From Fasciolopsis buskii (Eukaryota > Platyhelminthes > Trematoda > Plagiorchiida > Fasciolidae), in NCBI GenBank assembly GCA_008360955.1, contig LUCM01006188.1:542114-606113 (forward strand): 64,000 nucleotides of DNA. The letters are read 5' to 3'. The notes below the pieces were generated by a model. The model was given only the letters and a program-made list of their open reading frames with translations. It searched no databases and had not been told where the DNA came from. The stretch's first letter is position 1, and the number at the start of each line of letters is the position of its first letter. The translations under genes and the position numbers were made by a program. Shown here piece after piece: positions 1-11,307 of this stretch.

Positions 1-1115
1 TCGGGTCCACCTTTGAGACTTCAGAACATAAATTCAGGGGCCGGCAATTATGATCCACGTCGAATGTAGTGAAGTTGTTCAGAGTTCACGCGAATTGGAT
101 GTACGCTTTTGAATGAAGGGTAAGCTTTGATCGGCACATTTGCCTTTAGAACTAAACTTCTTGACAAAAGTCTCGCATGCCTTAGGTTTTCGCAGTACTT
201 CCACTTATGTGCAGAACAGCAACAATTTTGCGTATTACTACAGTAGGTAAGCTGCCCATGAGCATTCCCGCAGGGTACCCCCTCGTGTAATAAACGCTAT
301 ATCCAGTTCCATGATCGCATGCTTGCAAACAACTCGAGGTTAGTGCGAAGGCTCTAAATTAACTCGGCAAAGTAAAGTTTTGCCTGGCTCATTGGAGCAG
401 AATTTTGGGTATTAGAAAAAAGCGAATAGAAGTGGCTATTTCCGTTATTTAAACTGTTCTGAGAAAGGTTAGGCACAGTGATCAAATCGTCAGCCTATTC
501 CCTCCTATATCAACAAACAGGTATTCCTATAATAGAGAACATGAGGTAACATTGTACAGACTCATTTTGCTATTCGTCCGTATTTGGATCTGTGAAGAAT
601 TCAGTGTACAAAAAATGGCCACAATAGAATCGGCTGAGTTCCACTGCGTGATAATTTGCGGAAATGTCATTTTGACCTAGAGATTGTGCAAGATTTCGAG
701 AATACACAAATCAAAGGGTAAACGAAAGATCACCCTGAAGACGATGAGGTATTGTGGGGACTCGCAGCGATTAGGCCAAAAAAAGTAGGCCGAGATGCTG
801 AAACGAAAAGGCTATGCCATTCACTGTTAACTTGCTTCGATCGAGGAGTACGACACCTTTATTGCGATAGTATTTCCGACTTTCTGCAATGACTTCGTCC
901 TTGGAGCAGCTAAACAAATGAAATCTCGTATTTTGGGGGTTTAGCGCGACCACGGTCAATAAAATACACAAAGGTTATTGCTATTTTTCGCACGAAGATG
1001 AAATCATTGCAAAAACCTGGAGAATATGGAACTTTGTAACTGAGTTTACACTGTGCCAGCCACAAAGTTTGGGTGAGTCAATAGAGTGACAGTGATCCAC
1101 TAATGATCGAGTTTT
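1..1115. other. left flank, nothing recognised
   Basis: Only short frames on both strands. If TRAPPC9 continues leftward, this is intron; no exon could be supported. Confidence 0.5.
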
Positions 1116-1207
1116 GCCAATGTGGTCAGGATAAGTGCGGGTGCAGGTAAACGGTCAACATAATAGGGTTTCAGCTTGAAGATCAAGGGTTCTTATCCCC
1201 ACATGGC
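1116..1207 (+). repeat. tRNA-like sequence (SINE head candidate)
   Basis: The stretch begins GCCAATGTGG and ends CCACATGGC, so its ends can pair over nine bases with one bulge, like an acceptor stem. A B-box-like GGTTCTTATCCCC precedes the 3' strand. The spacing is longer than in a normal tRNA and the arms between are poor, so this is a tRNA-derived repeat rather than a working gene. The 1,115 bases before it show only short spurious frames. Confidence 0.35.
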
Positions 1208-1683
1208 CGATCAACGTCCTCACCCGGAAGCCCCTCGTTGTCCACGACCTCTTCCTGATAGTTATACACATTTTTGTTTCATTAGTAAAAGAAGTAAAAC
1301 GACAGTATAGTCGCATGATAAAGAAAGGCACCAATTACCCTAACTACAAGTGACCTACCATCACCTTAGAGATGTGCATTCACACCATGTACTCGAGAAG
1401 TTGGACATTAAACTTTACACAAAACAATTCATCATGCGGTATCGATTCTCGGCTCATATTTAAGAAACTATGGAAGCACTGTGCATGTACGACAAACAGT
1501 GCGGCGGCTTGGCTGTACGCCCCCATCTTGATTCTAAGTTTAAGTTTAGCATGGTTTTGATTCCATATTACTCAATTTGGGCTCATGAGTTTCCCCTTCG
1601 CTTCCCATACTACAGATCAGGACATCTGCAACCCAATACGAGTGAGCCCCGTTTACATTACAACAATGCACATCCACCGTTCC

Positions 1684-1752
1684 CGAAGTGTGGTGCGAAC
1701 TCGGGGAAGAACGATTGGGAATCGAACAACCTAGTCGTTAAGCTAACCGCGC
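1684..1752 (-). repeat. tRNA-like SINE head, minus strand
   Basis: On the minus strand an A-box-like GCGGTTAGCTTAACGACTAG is followed by GTTCGATTCCCAATC, a good B-box core. The two boxes are too close for a functional tRNA. It abuts the plus-strand SINE copy that follows. Confidence 0.35.
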
Positions 1753-1960
1753 AGGCTTCATGGCAAAGGCGTTCCATCCGTAATTGTTCGTCTCGAGTAA
1801 GGCACAGTTTAGATGCGGTGGATATGAACTGCTGCTGGTTTCAAACAAGGATGAAACACTTGTACAGCGTTCCCGTGGTATCTTAATGACGGGTTCAGCG
1901 TTGACATCGAGTGATAAATAATTTCGAGTGATACGATTAGATGGATATGAAACAAAACGT
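1745..1960 (+). repeat. SINE family A, diverged copy
   Basis: The sequence from TGGCAAAGGCGTTCC to the ATTTCGAGTGATACG end matches, with many changes, the tRNA head and tail of the copies at 10.0 and 46.1 kb. Shared landmarks are GATATGAACTGCTG, AACAAGGATGAAACA and a TTAATG(A/G)-x-GG-x-TTCAG tail. It is the most diverged of the three copies. Confidence 0.55.
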
Positions 1961-3746
1961 TACTGTAAACCAACTCATCTCCCTGAAACATCCGTTTGAG
2001 AATGAATCACTTGAACTTTTATTATGATCCATTCTAATCGTTCATACATTTCTTCTTAACTTGCTGTGTCGATGATTTCTAATGGGTAGAAGGCTTGGTG
2101 ACGGAGACATGACACTTGAGTGAATTCAACCCCAGTTGGGTAGGAGTAGCTTGACTGTTTTCACTTTTGGATCATGTCTACGGCCTGAACGCCGTTGTAA
2201 ATCCGAGGAACTATGGACCGAGAGAGTACTATAGTTCCCACTCCGGCAAATGTTCATCCGAGAGAGCAATGGGACGTAAAACCAGGAGTGTATAAAATCG
2301 GATGGCCAGCAACGTGGATATACGGAAACGCAAATCAATCAGCAAGTAATTGCGGCTTTCTAATTGAACCCACAGTTTCTCAAATCTAGGTTTTGCGAGA
2401 CCGGATAATGTACTCTGTCGGTTTTCCAGGAAGAGGAGCACAGTAAAGTGATAAAATATAAAAAATTTTTGTAGACTGACATTAGAGAAAAAACCGCCTT
2501 TTCATATATGGACGAGGACTGCAACGTCGTCAGCAAACCTATACATGTATCAATTTGTGTGTGTGTAAAGAAGAAAAAAGGCATACCTCGTCACTTTCGT
2601 CTTGCAACGCGGTAGAGAAGAGATGATCCAACAATTCACATGCTTTGAATTTTTGCTATAAGGAAAAAGCAACAGTTCAACAGAGGATAGGTCAATCTGC
2701 GCATTATTTAGCAAAATGATCACCGTTGTTCGCTAATATCAGCCATTTACACTATAAAAACATGAAAGCAAGAGATAATTGCTCATTACTTCACAAGGAT
2801 TAAGAATAGAATGAACGTCACCTGTCAGAAGGTCAGGTTTCTAATGGTGGTCCCGAACGGCAGATCCAGAGAATTCCTGGCTGCTTCTCCGATAAACTTA
2901 AGTCTCAGAGCTTGTTTATTGTTCATATGCATGACAAACCCGCATCACGACTTATACGTACAATCAAACTCTCTTTCTCTGCTGCCTCATGTGAATTTCT
3001 TGTATTAGTTTTCGCTCGAAGTTTTATCCAGTCCCGCAATTAACGATGAATATTTAGCACTGAAAATCGATTCCATGGAAAAACTGGCTACTCAAATATT
3101 TAAGTGATAAAATCCACACTTCAAACAAATTCAGTAGGCAAAATCTCACAATGTCACTCCAACGTTGATTAGTCAGAAAAAAACAGTATTTTCTTCCTCG
3201 TTCGTTCTACACTCCATAAACGAACAAAAGAACGAAACCTCACAAGTCTTCCTGTAAGCCAGACTGATAATTTTCCGTCCCAGAGTGAAATGACAGATGA
3301 ACGGATCGATGACGAGCTGACTGAATTGGGTTCCTGACTGCAATCAAGGTATCTGTCTTCAGCAGTCTTTCAGACCGACGACTAGCTTCACGCCTGTGAG
3401 CAGCACATTGAATTAGGATCACAGTGAAAATGACGAGCCTCTTGATTCGTTTAAGATTTAGAAAACCCGATTAGGATTAGTGTGTCTGTGCAGCATGCAG
3501 ATATTAATTTGATTGTGCACGTACTGATGCCGATGGATACGTTCGACGGGGTTCGGCTCATGTCAGTTTTTCTTATTTCATGCGTTTCAGATTGGTCACG
3601 CAACCTGTTCGAGGACCACGGATCCAAGTGCATAACTACATGATGACTTACACCAGAATGAATCAACACGCGGAACCACAGATCTGATCAGATGAAAGTA
3701 AGTGATGATCAGGCATAATCCATAACAAGAGCACCGATGTACTTAC
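1961..3746. other. non-coding, nothing recognised
   Basis: Presumed TRAPPC9 intron beyond the 3.8 kb exon. No repeats with a second copy in the window and no supported exons. Confidence 0.5.
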
Positions 3747-3815
3747 TTGAAGGTATTGACTCAGCCTATACAGGTATTCTCTCTCCGACTTATAAAAAAT
3801 TTCACTCCACCTGGC
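3747..3815 (-). CDS. TRAPPC9: probable TRAPPC9 exon, W-x-x-x-FYK block
   Basis: This 69-bp exon of 23 codons lies between an acceptor AAAAATAAATAG and the consensus donor CTTCAA/gtaagt, phase 0 on both sides. It reads ARWSEIFYKSEREYLYRL. In TRAPPC9 the block [20 protein letters not shown] follows the EIG helix after a short linker, and W, YK, E and the final aromatic-x-L line up. The acceptor lacks a good pyrimidine tract, which lowers confidence. If right, the gene continues leftward beyond the window with the remaining C-terminal part of the protein. Confidence 0.4.
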
Positions 3816-4141
3816 CTATTTATTTTTGTCATTGTTTGGGTAACCAATCGTATAAATCACACTAGTGTCTGACGTGAACTGAGGGAGAAATAATGGCACA
3901 GACAAGAATTACTCGACTGTTTGGGAGAGTAACTGTGTCGTTATCCCGTTTACGAAAAAGCCAGGGTTTGTGGCCTATTTGCACCTTGATCATGCTAAAA
4001 GGGGTCAAATGATGGAGATTCACAAATTCTTTCAGTCACCAGGTCGGTTGCGGATCGGTTGTTAGTCAAGGCATGTGTACCAAACGGCGACAAAGCGCAC
4101 GTGGTCTGCTTAAGAGTTTCCGGATTCATTTTTCGGGAAAC

Positions 4142-4184
4142 AATATGATAATATATATATAACAATATAATAATATATAAAAAT
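4142..4184. repeat. AT-rich low-complexity run
   Basis: Alternating ATAT and AATA units over about 43 bases, near the 3' side of the gene. Confidence 0.7.
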
Positions 4185-4318
4185 CGGAACAGAAATTGCT
4201 ACCGCTAATTTTTTTTCTTTATATCAACTGAGAATGACTTTGATTTATAAACTACAGACGATCAAGACCAAATGCGCACCAGTGCGTCCGCCTCATAATG
4301 CACCGGACCACTGTTATT

Positions 4319-4425
4319 TCATATAGCATTAATTTCACCCGCACCGGCACTCTGTCCAACGCGAGACTCACATTCTAAAGTTACAGTCCAGTCAACTGGG
4401 ACGGTTTTCGTAAATTTATACCTTC
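4319..4425 (-). CDS. possible exon or terminal coding segment, unassigned
   Basis: Acceptor TTTCCAATTACAG opens a frame containing RYKFTKTVPVDWTVTLECE that runs to a TGA at 4,319. The same frame is open upstream to about 4,588, and a donor-like GAAT/gtgagt occurs inside it at about 4,369. It could be an alternative terminal exon of the TRAPPC9 gene, since its entry phase fits one donor of the 5.5 kb exon. It could also belong to another transcript or be chance. The composition is protein-like, but I do not recognise a family. Confidence 0.25.
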
Positions 4426-5457
4426 CTGTAATTGGAAATATTCCTGTTTTTACACATCTGCCTATGAATTCGATGGCTTCAGCGTTCTGCGTGCTTTCTG
4501 ACTGCATCTTTTCGAGATCCGGTAAACCGCAATGTTTCGAGCGATTCCGGCACACGTACAATTGTGATGTGAAATAAAAACACCACACATCACATCAACA
4601 GTGCTACTTCTTAGCCGTAAAGCGAGCCAAAATTCGCATCGTCTAGTGCCATTACAAACGCCTCGTGATATCCACCGCTGGAAGCAGAATGTTTTGAACA
4701 CCTAATGAAGCGATTTACGGCAAGTTCTACTCTTGAAATTTATTCCACATATGTAATTTATCTAGTGATAGCAAACCGAATAAGTCGAGGCTTCTGCTAC
4801 AAGGTTCATTCCCAATTCCAATTTTGTTCAGTCATCTTGCTCTTTCTTTCTCTTAAATAAACAGGTAATCCCGTACATCATGACCAAGATCAGCCCAACG
4901 CAATGCTCCGTGGCTGTACAAATCATCCGTTCCGGACGGTATTCCACATTGCCGTCAGTAAAATGTTTGGTACACAGTTGACTACCCTTAACTGCCTTTC
5001 CCACCAGGTTTCTATCTTCCGATCTTATAGAAACATGCCGAACGTTCGCCAATTCTAATCCGATCTAAACCATAACCGCCTGAATTCCGTTGCACCGGTT
5101 GCTGTGACGATATTGGTAACCTTTATCGTTGTCACTTATCGAACGCGAGAGAGCGCTAACAGACTGCTAATACGTCTTTTGACCGTATTGTTCCACCGGC
5201 AAGCTGCTGGAGCCAGATTCAAGTTTATTGCAGATATTAAAGAAACACACCTAGTTACGCACGATATCCCCAAGCTATTCGGCCAAGTTTACTAGGACCT
5301 GTCTGTGAAGCTGCCAATATTCAGGTTCCCTCTGACCCCGGTACATTGAACGTAAAATTTCTTCATCGAACCGCTTCCGTTAATGGTTTTTTATCCCATC
5401 CGTTCCCTGCAAATTCTGGTGTTGCCCAAGATCCTGTACTTTCGGTTAATATCTTAC

Positions 5458-5535
5458 TTCCCTTCATTACTCGCGGCATAGAAATTCGATGACGTGTCGG
5501 AGACAAGTGTTTCGCGATAGCTGGAGCATGACCTC
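5458..5535 (-). CDS. TRAPPC9: possible TRAPPC9 exon, basic linker
   Basis: Acceptor CCCGAACTGCAG is followed by an open frame in the phase left by the 5.7 kb exon. It encodes a basic His/Pro/Arg-rich linker (RGHAPAIAKHLSPTRHRISM). Two donors are possible: GGGAA/gtaaga at 5,458 (phase 1) and CCGCGA/gtaatg at 5,471 (phase 0). The second fits the phase of the next called exon. No family match is expected for such a linker, so the call rests on splice signals, phase and position. Confidence 0.4.
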
Positions 5536-5626
5536 CTGCAGTTCGGGGACACGTACGAGGACAGAACAGAAAGCGACTTGGTTGAAAGAGTCGCTGATCA
5601 TGTGCCGAAGTGGATTTCGCACTCAC

Positions 5627-5769
5627 TGATCCAATCAGGCTGCACTAGATAAACTTCGACAGGAAATACGGCATCAGCTTTTGCGAAGCATCCAATTTCT
5701 ACCAGTAATCGAACTGACATGACCTGGCCCTTCAAGGCTCGACTACGAGACCAGTATGCGAAGCAGTAA
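5627..5769 (-). CDS. TRAPPC9: TRAPPC9 exon, EIG helix block
   Basis: This open stretch follows the acceptor CTTCGTTAGACAG and ends at donor TTGGATCA/gtgagt. It contains VRLLVEIGCFAKADAVF, which corresponds to LSELYELIGFHRKSAFF in TRAPPC9, with the EIG and the K-(S/A)-x-A-F features kept. It is phase 2 in and phase 1 out. The frame remains open about 70 bases further upstream, so the true 5' border may lie near 5,830. The upstream exon at 7.9 kb leaves in phase 0, so an extended 5' end or a missed exon is needed. The reading is coding-like in composition, in contrast with the A/T-rich flanks. Confidence 0.55.
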
Positions 5770-5929
5770 CTGTCTAACGAAGTTATGCTAATCAAGACAG
5801 AGAATCCCTCTCCATAAGCGAATCCAAACTCAGTATTCACAAAATGCTCAAGCTATTTTTTATTGTTTATCCTAAGTAATACATCATATATGAACCAATA
5901 TGTCTCACGTGGACGACCGGCAAAAATGG

Positions 5930-6580
5930 ACGAAATGCATCACGCAAAATCTGTTACCTTACATTTCCATCATACATCCTCTCCAACTTTATCTTTTGAC
6001 TCAATCAGTAAGCGTCTTACAAGCTCCGTTTCTCCTCCTCGTTCATTAAAAACAGCTTCCTTATACCCCACCATTTCCTATCCCATCTTGTTTCTTGTAG
6101 TGCACACAAAGTTGACTTTATATTCTGGCCCAGATGTCTCTTAGATCTAATCCATATTTTCTTATTGTACAAAGTTCAACTTGGCTTGGAACTTAAACAC
6201 ATCAGTCATATTAAGTAAAGCTTCGTGTGCTTCTCTTTAGCTTCTCAACCAAGTCCAATCCCAGGTCATCCGACAGACCAACGACCCATCCTCAGCATCC
6301 AATCTGCAATTGCAATTTTAACTCCTGAGAATTACCTTGTCGTTCCCAACCATTTTCGGCCTTTTGATTAAAAGCCTCATTGGGTAATTCCATTAATTAC
6401 ATTAATTACAAGCTTTGTCCGCGTACCCCATACTTATGCACCCATTCATCCATATTAGGTTACAATTCACAGATTTTGTATTTATTTTTTTCCTACTTCT
6501 TTCTATAGCAGCAGGACCAATAAACGACTTCATAAATTAATGTCGCTCATAATCACTTATTCAGTATTTTATCAAGGAGG
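5930..6580. other. pyrimidine-rich intronic block
   Basis: The plus strand is T/C-rich over about 650 bases. A similar T/C-rich block at 51,830-52,110 precedes the LINE fragment there, so this could be a LINE 5' leader remnant. No coding match. Confidence 0.3.
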
Positions 6581-6869
6581 GCGTGCAATCAGCCCCAGAC
6601 TACGCTCTTGATAACAGCCCGAAAAAGTAACAACTGCATTGCAATCGCGGTCTGCATATCTGACGTAGCTGTCAATGGACAAAACTGACTACAGGTTGCT
6701 GAGTTGATTCACACAGTCGTGCTAACATCCATCCGGCACAACGGTCAATCATCCTTGTGGATTAAGATGCTTTCTAGTGTGGCTTCACCATGGATTGAAC
6801 CATAACTTCACACGATCAGTTTTATTCATTGATTGACTGTTTCTGATGGACATTGCGCACGAATATTTT

Positions 6870-7171
6870 GGTCACGCATCCACTGGTCGCTGTTCCCTCA
6901 TTGAGTATAATGCCCACGTGCTTTGTCGTGGACGCCGGCACACGTGCTTGTTCCATTTTCTCCGCACTGGCCTGCCTATGCATTTCGTGTCGTGATTTCG
7001 AGTGCACTTATGTTATTGGCAAAAGCGCGGGCTACCGCGGTCTGCTCCGTTGTTCAGTCACCCCTGGCTATCCTTTTGGGAGCTCCGGTAGGTTCCGTCA
7101 AACCCCGTCCTAGAGTTTTGGACAAAGTATACGGCAAAAAGGCAAATCATTCTTCAGCTGTCACTAAATAA
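6870..7171 (+). CDS. GC-rich candidate coding fragment, unrecognised
   Basis: The region is GC-rich against A/T-rich flanks. One plus-strand frame has an open run ending at TAA 7,171, with a hydrophobic middle (VVISSALMLLAKARA) and a polar end. A second plus frame and a minus frame are also open here, so composition may explain it. It lies between two TRAPPC9 exons. Confidence 0.2.
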
Positions 7172-7514
7172 TGTGACTTGGTAGTTTAGTATGGATATCG
7201 TCAATAGCTGAAATTTCAGCGAAAAAAGCCTCATAAGATAGAAAAACCAGTTGTGCATTCCGTATCTAAAACTCGACGATACGAGCTGAAACAGAGCACG
7301 CGACATTTCAAGTGAATGTTCTACCAATGAGCCAGTGAGAACACGCCACTCAAATGAGAACCACGTTGGCGAGCATCCAGTTTTGCGCAAGCCACTTCCA
7401 TTGGAAAATAACTGATGAGCATAATCCAAAGACCACAACCAGGTTAATTTGTGTGTCCTTGGAATAATGGTTTGCGCAACACCAGCTGTTCAGTTATACA
7501 ATCTGCGTTCAAGA

Positions 7515-7700
7515 ACTGTACCCATGGGAGATCAGTAGTAGAGCATTTATCTGGTAGGCCAAACGTCGCGATTTGATTCTCGATCGCAGCGCCGACTTTT
7601 GGATGTACAGCGCGCAAATAGACCTTCCACTCGGTATAGCAACTGCTTATGAATGCCACCTCAAAACAAATGAAAATACATCCATTCCAATCTACATCAT
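7515..7700 (+). repeat. tRNA-derived SINE-like repeat
   Basis: The head GGAGATCAGTAGTAGAGCAT (A-box) and ATTTGATTCTCGATCG (B-box) sit at about tRNA spacing. They are followed by a GC-richer body with TTTGGATGTACAGCGCGCAA. A similar TTTGGATGTA motif occurs in reverse at about 35.74 kb. Confidence 0.5.
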
Positions 7701-7863
7701 GGCCGCTAGAATCATCCCAAGTATACTCAACAACAGCCGAGGGCAACTAAACGATAACAGGAGGCTGCTAAAGGATGGAAAAACCTGTAATGAAGGACGA
7801 GTCTATACATCGATTTTTCCGCCTACTTCTTCGCATACAACAGTATGCATTAAAAAAACTCAC

Positions 7864-7985
7864 ATTTTCTGAGATCAAAAAGCGAGCCATTTTGTATGAA
7901 GTTTCCTCCAGAAGGTAACGATCCACTGGAGTCTGAAAATTCGTGAGAACAGATTCCACATAAGTCTCCAGAATTCCATATTCAG
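7864..7985 (-). CDS. TRAPPC9: TRAPPC9 exon, helical block continued
   Basis: This 122-bp stretch lies between acceptor CTGTTTATATAG and donor CAGAAAAT/gtgagt. It reads AEYGILETYVESVLTNF and continues to a helix ending MARFLISEN. In TRAPPC9 the segment KNAGVIELEACIKAVRVL follows the preceding helix at the same distance. The shared pattern is small-hydrophobic-E followed by an amphipathic helix of similar length. The alignment is weaker than for the exons upstream. It enters in phase 1 although the 11.4 kb exon leaves in phase 0, so at least one border is not settled. An alternative acceptor 17 bases upstream keeps the same phase. Confidence 0.55.
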
Positions 7986-8439
7986 CTATATAAACAGGAA
8001 CTTGACACAAGTATATAAGTTAGATAAGCGTACGAGATACAGTGAAATCGGTACAAATAAAGTCCTATTTTTAATCTGACCTAGTTTCATCCTATTCCTT
8101 GCGCTTATCGACAACTTTTCGCACCACACCTAAAATCCACTGAGTGACAAGAAGGCTGACGTTTGGGGGGATGTAGCGTGGTGGTTCATTGACTGGTGCG
8201 CATACTGATTACAATTAATAACCTTTGGGTGGACTATTTGAATCCGAATGTTCTTAGATTTGATTGTATGTACTGTGCCAACTCTGACTCATGGGGCGAT
8301 TAATACTGAAGTTCGTAAAGTGTGATAAGAAAAATAGATCCACTCATACCTGTTTATGAAAGTAAAAACACTAGACGCGAGGCCTTAGCTCAGCATTGAT
8401 CCGATAATTCCTACAATCATCAAAACCCCCTTCCCTATG

Positions 8440-8930
8440 TTGTTTTGTGCTACACTCGCCTACCCGTTGAACCACAACAGCGAAAAATGACCGAGCGTAG
8501 CTGTGCGACTGACAATCCGTGGACTGACGCTCCGTTACATAACAAGTACAATATGTACTTCAGTTACTTGAGAGTAGTGTGTGGGACTGACGACATTTTT
8601 GTTTTCATTGACTGCCTATCAGACTACACTCTCAAAGCACCAACCTCAGATCCTCCGGTCAACCTTGAACTCGGGAAGCGCCAGACTTATGAGCAAGGTT
8701 GACCGGGGGAACTGAGGTTTGTATGTTGAGAGTGCATTGCGAGGGGCATTAAGTCAAAGCAAAAATACGTATATTAATTATTCAATGATTTATCATCCTT
8801 ATCTCCAGATCAGGCCATTGATTTGATCGTTTGAATTGCAACCGTCACTGAATTTCATTACATTCGGTCAACTCAAAGTAACGGGACAGTTGCTCGGAGG
8901 TTCTTGAACAGTGTATACATTATTCTTATT
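8440..8930 (+). repeat. repeat family C, copy 1 with embedded hairpin
   Basis: The segment starts near GCCTACCCGTTGAACCACAA and resumes with CAGGCCATTGATTTGATCG and GAATTGCAACCGTCACTGAA. It matches 31.76-32.0 kb in the same order. The central part at 8,627-8,734 is an inverted repeat absent from the other copy, so it is probably an insertion. Confidence 0.55.
8627..8734. mobile_element. 108-bp hairpin, MITE-like
   Basis: Arms of 40 bases (8,627-8,666 and 8,695-8,734) pair at 34 of 40 positions around a 28-base loop. They share CACTCTCAA, AACCTCAG and CCGGTCAACCTT. It lies inside repeat family C, whose other copy lacks it. No convincing target duplication was found. Confidence 0.45.
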
Positions 8931-9774
8931 TGAAGGAGGGGATGGCATTCCAAAACCGGATTTTTGAGCTTTTCGTATTGCGATACGGATATCCTAATGA
9001 CTTGTTGGATCTCGGAACAGTTTTATTTCCTCAAAAGTGTCAGTTCGTTGAGTAATTGTCAACTAAAAAGCGAACCCCAATTCTTTACGTTGGGTCCGAA
9101 TTATCTGACCAGGCTATTGGGGTCGAGTTCCTACCTGGGCTGTTACCAGGAGATCAATTAAGGCCATCAATTTTTGTTATCATTGTATATAAACAATAAT
9201 TAACCCCTAAGGGAATTTGTACTGAGGACCAAATCCATTGTTGCTGAAAATATTTCCCAATACCTAAGTTACGTAGTTTACATTGGGATAATTAAACGTA
9301 GTAAAATACGGATGCGCACATCTTCTGGATTTTTTACTTGTATCTTGAAGGCCCTTTATCGTATGTATGAAGCACAAATGCTTGAGAAGGACGCATCCTG
9401 CTGCCACCAAAGTCCACAGGACGGAAGACTGGCCCGGAACTCGAAGCAGCGCTGAGTTACAGAAGACTCCAACAGGTTAGACGTGGCAGCAGGCCCAGAT
9501 GAGGCGGTTTGTTGTCAAGCAGCTAAATTAAGATGTCAGTTGAACACCATTTATATATATGGAATTTTGCAATCGGTGAACTCCTGACCACCTAACCATC
9601 TTTGCTAAACTGGGGAAAAGACTAGCATGAGCAATATAAGGCACCTTATTGGAGAACGGCGTTTGAACCGAGAATGGGAAATGTGAGAGTAACACATTGC
9701 CCGAAAGTAATAGCTACGTCAAACTGCCAGAAGCACTGCTGGTCAAACTTCAGCCAAACGCCTTCAAGAAACTA

Positions 9775-9850
9775 ACACTGAGCGATAATATCACATGGTG
9801 AATCATTTCATGAAAACATTCATTCTCTTACTACTAACACACACCAAGCA
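9775..9850 (+). repeat. SINE family A, isolated 3' tail
   Basis: The tail alone is present (GCGATAATATCACATGGTGA through CTACTAACACACACCAA). It nearly matches 46,208-46,275, without the tRNA head. It is followed directly by the inverted module at 9,848-9,913 and then by a complete copy at 10,018. Confidence 0.65.
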
Positions 9851-9913
9851 GTCAAGCTCTGTAGGTCATGTCCAAAGCCTCCGTCGCACTTAGGCTACCT
9901 GCAGAGAAGTCAT
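9848..9913 (-). repeat. 66-bp module, inverted relative to its 45.9 kb copy
   Basis: Its reverse complement reads CTTCTCTGCAGGTAGCCTAA and continues to AGCTTGACTGCTTGGTG. This matches 45,922-45,990 on plus with few differences. In both places it lies next to SINE family A, but with opposite orientation. Confidence 0.7.
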
Positions 9914-10017
9914 CTATCAGTAGGGGTCGATCGCTGTGAGCTAACGGACAGTAACCGTACAAATCAGCGACGGATAGGTGCAACATCATGTGGTGAAGTT
10001 CAACAAACCGTTCAGAG

Positions 10018-10235
10018 CCTGCCCGGTAGCGTAATGGCTAAGGTATTCGACTCAAAATAGTTCGTCCCGGGTTCGCGTCCCAGTTCGAGCGCGGTGGATA
10101 TGCACTACTGATGGTTCCTAACAAGGATGAAACAACTGTCTAGTGCTTCCATGGTTTCTTAATGGTGAATTGAGTGATGACATCACATGATGAATTATTT
10201 CATGAAAACTAATATTTGTTGAGTATACATCCTCG
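10018..10235 (+). repeat. SINE family A, tRNA-derived copy
   Basis: A tRNA-like head begins GCCCGGTAGCGTAATGGCTA (A-box) and contains GGGTTCGCGTCCCAG (B-box). It is followed by a body running to GAATTATTTCATGAAAAC. The 55 bases in front (CGGATAGGTGCAACATCATG onward) are shared with the 46.1 kb copy, so they belong to the repeated unit. The anticodon-loop region is CTCAAAA here and CTCACAA in the other copy, so the parent may have been a tRNA-Val(CAC); this last point is inference. Confidence 0.75.
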
Positions 10236-10867
10236 GAATGGCTACTGTAAACTGAACAAGCATGAAGCGTATCTGAAAGTAGACAATCCATCTGACAAGT
10301 ATGGATTACTGTTAGAATTGTAAGATTTTTCAAGCGGGTAACGGATAAAGAAACAATTTTATTTTACTGCTACACGCAAAAGGACAGCACTTAGTAGAAC
10401 AGTGGCTATCAGCGGTAAAGAGTGCTCAAAATTAGGTCATAGTCCCATTTCTGCGATTACACAGCGGCTCGCCTCTTTTATCACTGATCCCAGAGACTCG
10501 TCGGTTCCACTGTGCAGTTTTTCGCCTGCTTGATCGTTTACCAAAGCCAGACAAATGGAACCGGATTGAACAATGTGTAGCGTTCTAGTGGGCGACCAGT
10601 CTGTAAACGCTTACACAGTACCATAAGGATAACGAGAGGATTTGGTCCAAGTGTTCCAGATTCGGAAGACAAAGACGAAATGATTTACAGACGAGGAGTA
10701 TCCGTTGTGACAACCGGTAGGAAAGCAGGCTACATTGTATGACAAGTGACGAATTGCAAATAAAACAGTTAGTACGTGACTACATGAGCTTGTGACACAT
10801 TTTGGAACAAGCAAGATAGCTTTTTTGAGAAAGCCCGATATAATTCATTGTAGCAAGTGTATGGTTC

Positions 10868-11137
10868 AGCTTAGTTTTTACAACCCTTAGCCTTGCACGG
10901 ACATGCTCTAGTTTTGGTTGCTACGTTACAGCACAAAATAGTAGTGGAAGAAAAACTAGGAGAAAGGAAGTCTTCATGGAAGAAGGGATATTTCGAACAT
11001 AAGAACGACATCGGCTGCGGCCTTGAGCCATATCGCCTAAGGTCGCGTTTCTGGATCTTGGAGACCCAACCCGGCGGCAGTCGAGCTAATCGGAACAGTA
11101 CAATTGGTTATGTACTGTTCCGAATAGTCCGACTGCC
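10868..11137 (+). repeat. repeat family B, copy 1, ending in a hairpin
   Basis: The segment CTTAGTTTTTACAACCCTTA through GACCCAACCCGGCGGCAGTC is repeated with changes at 19.68-19.96 kb and, for its 3' half, at 46.29-46.43 kb. Here it ends in a 26/26 inverted repeat with three mismatches (11,076-11,101 and 11,112-11,137) around a 10-base loop. Confidence 0.6.
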
Positions 11138-11307
11138 ATGGACTGAACAGATCACACGATGTCTAAGCAAACAATAACTTAAGGCGAATCGCCGTGTTTC
11201 TGGAATAACTGGTAACAACACGAATTGGAAAACTGTGGTCGAATTTTAAGACTGGTAAAGTAAACCGCAGTGCAAACACAAGGGCGCACAACCGAAAACA
11301 AACAAAC

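Noticed and set aside
10018..10100. Functional tRNA gene
   Set aside because: Box spacing and stems are imperfect and the sequence is repeated with a common body, so it is a SINE head.
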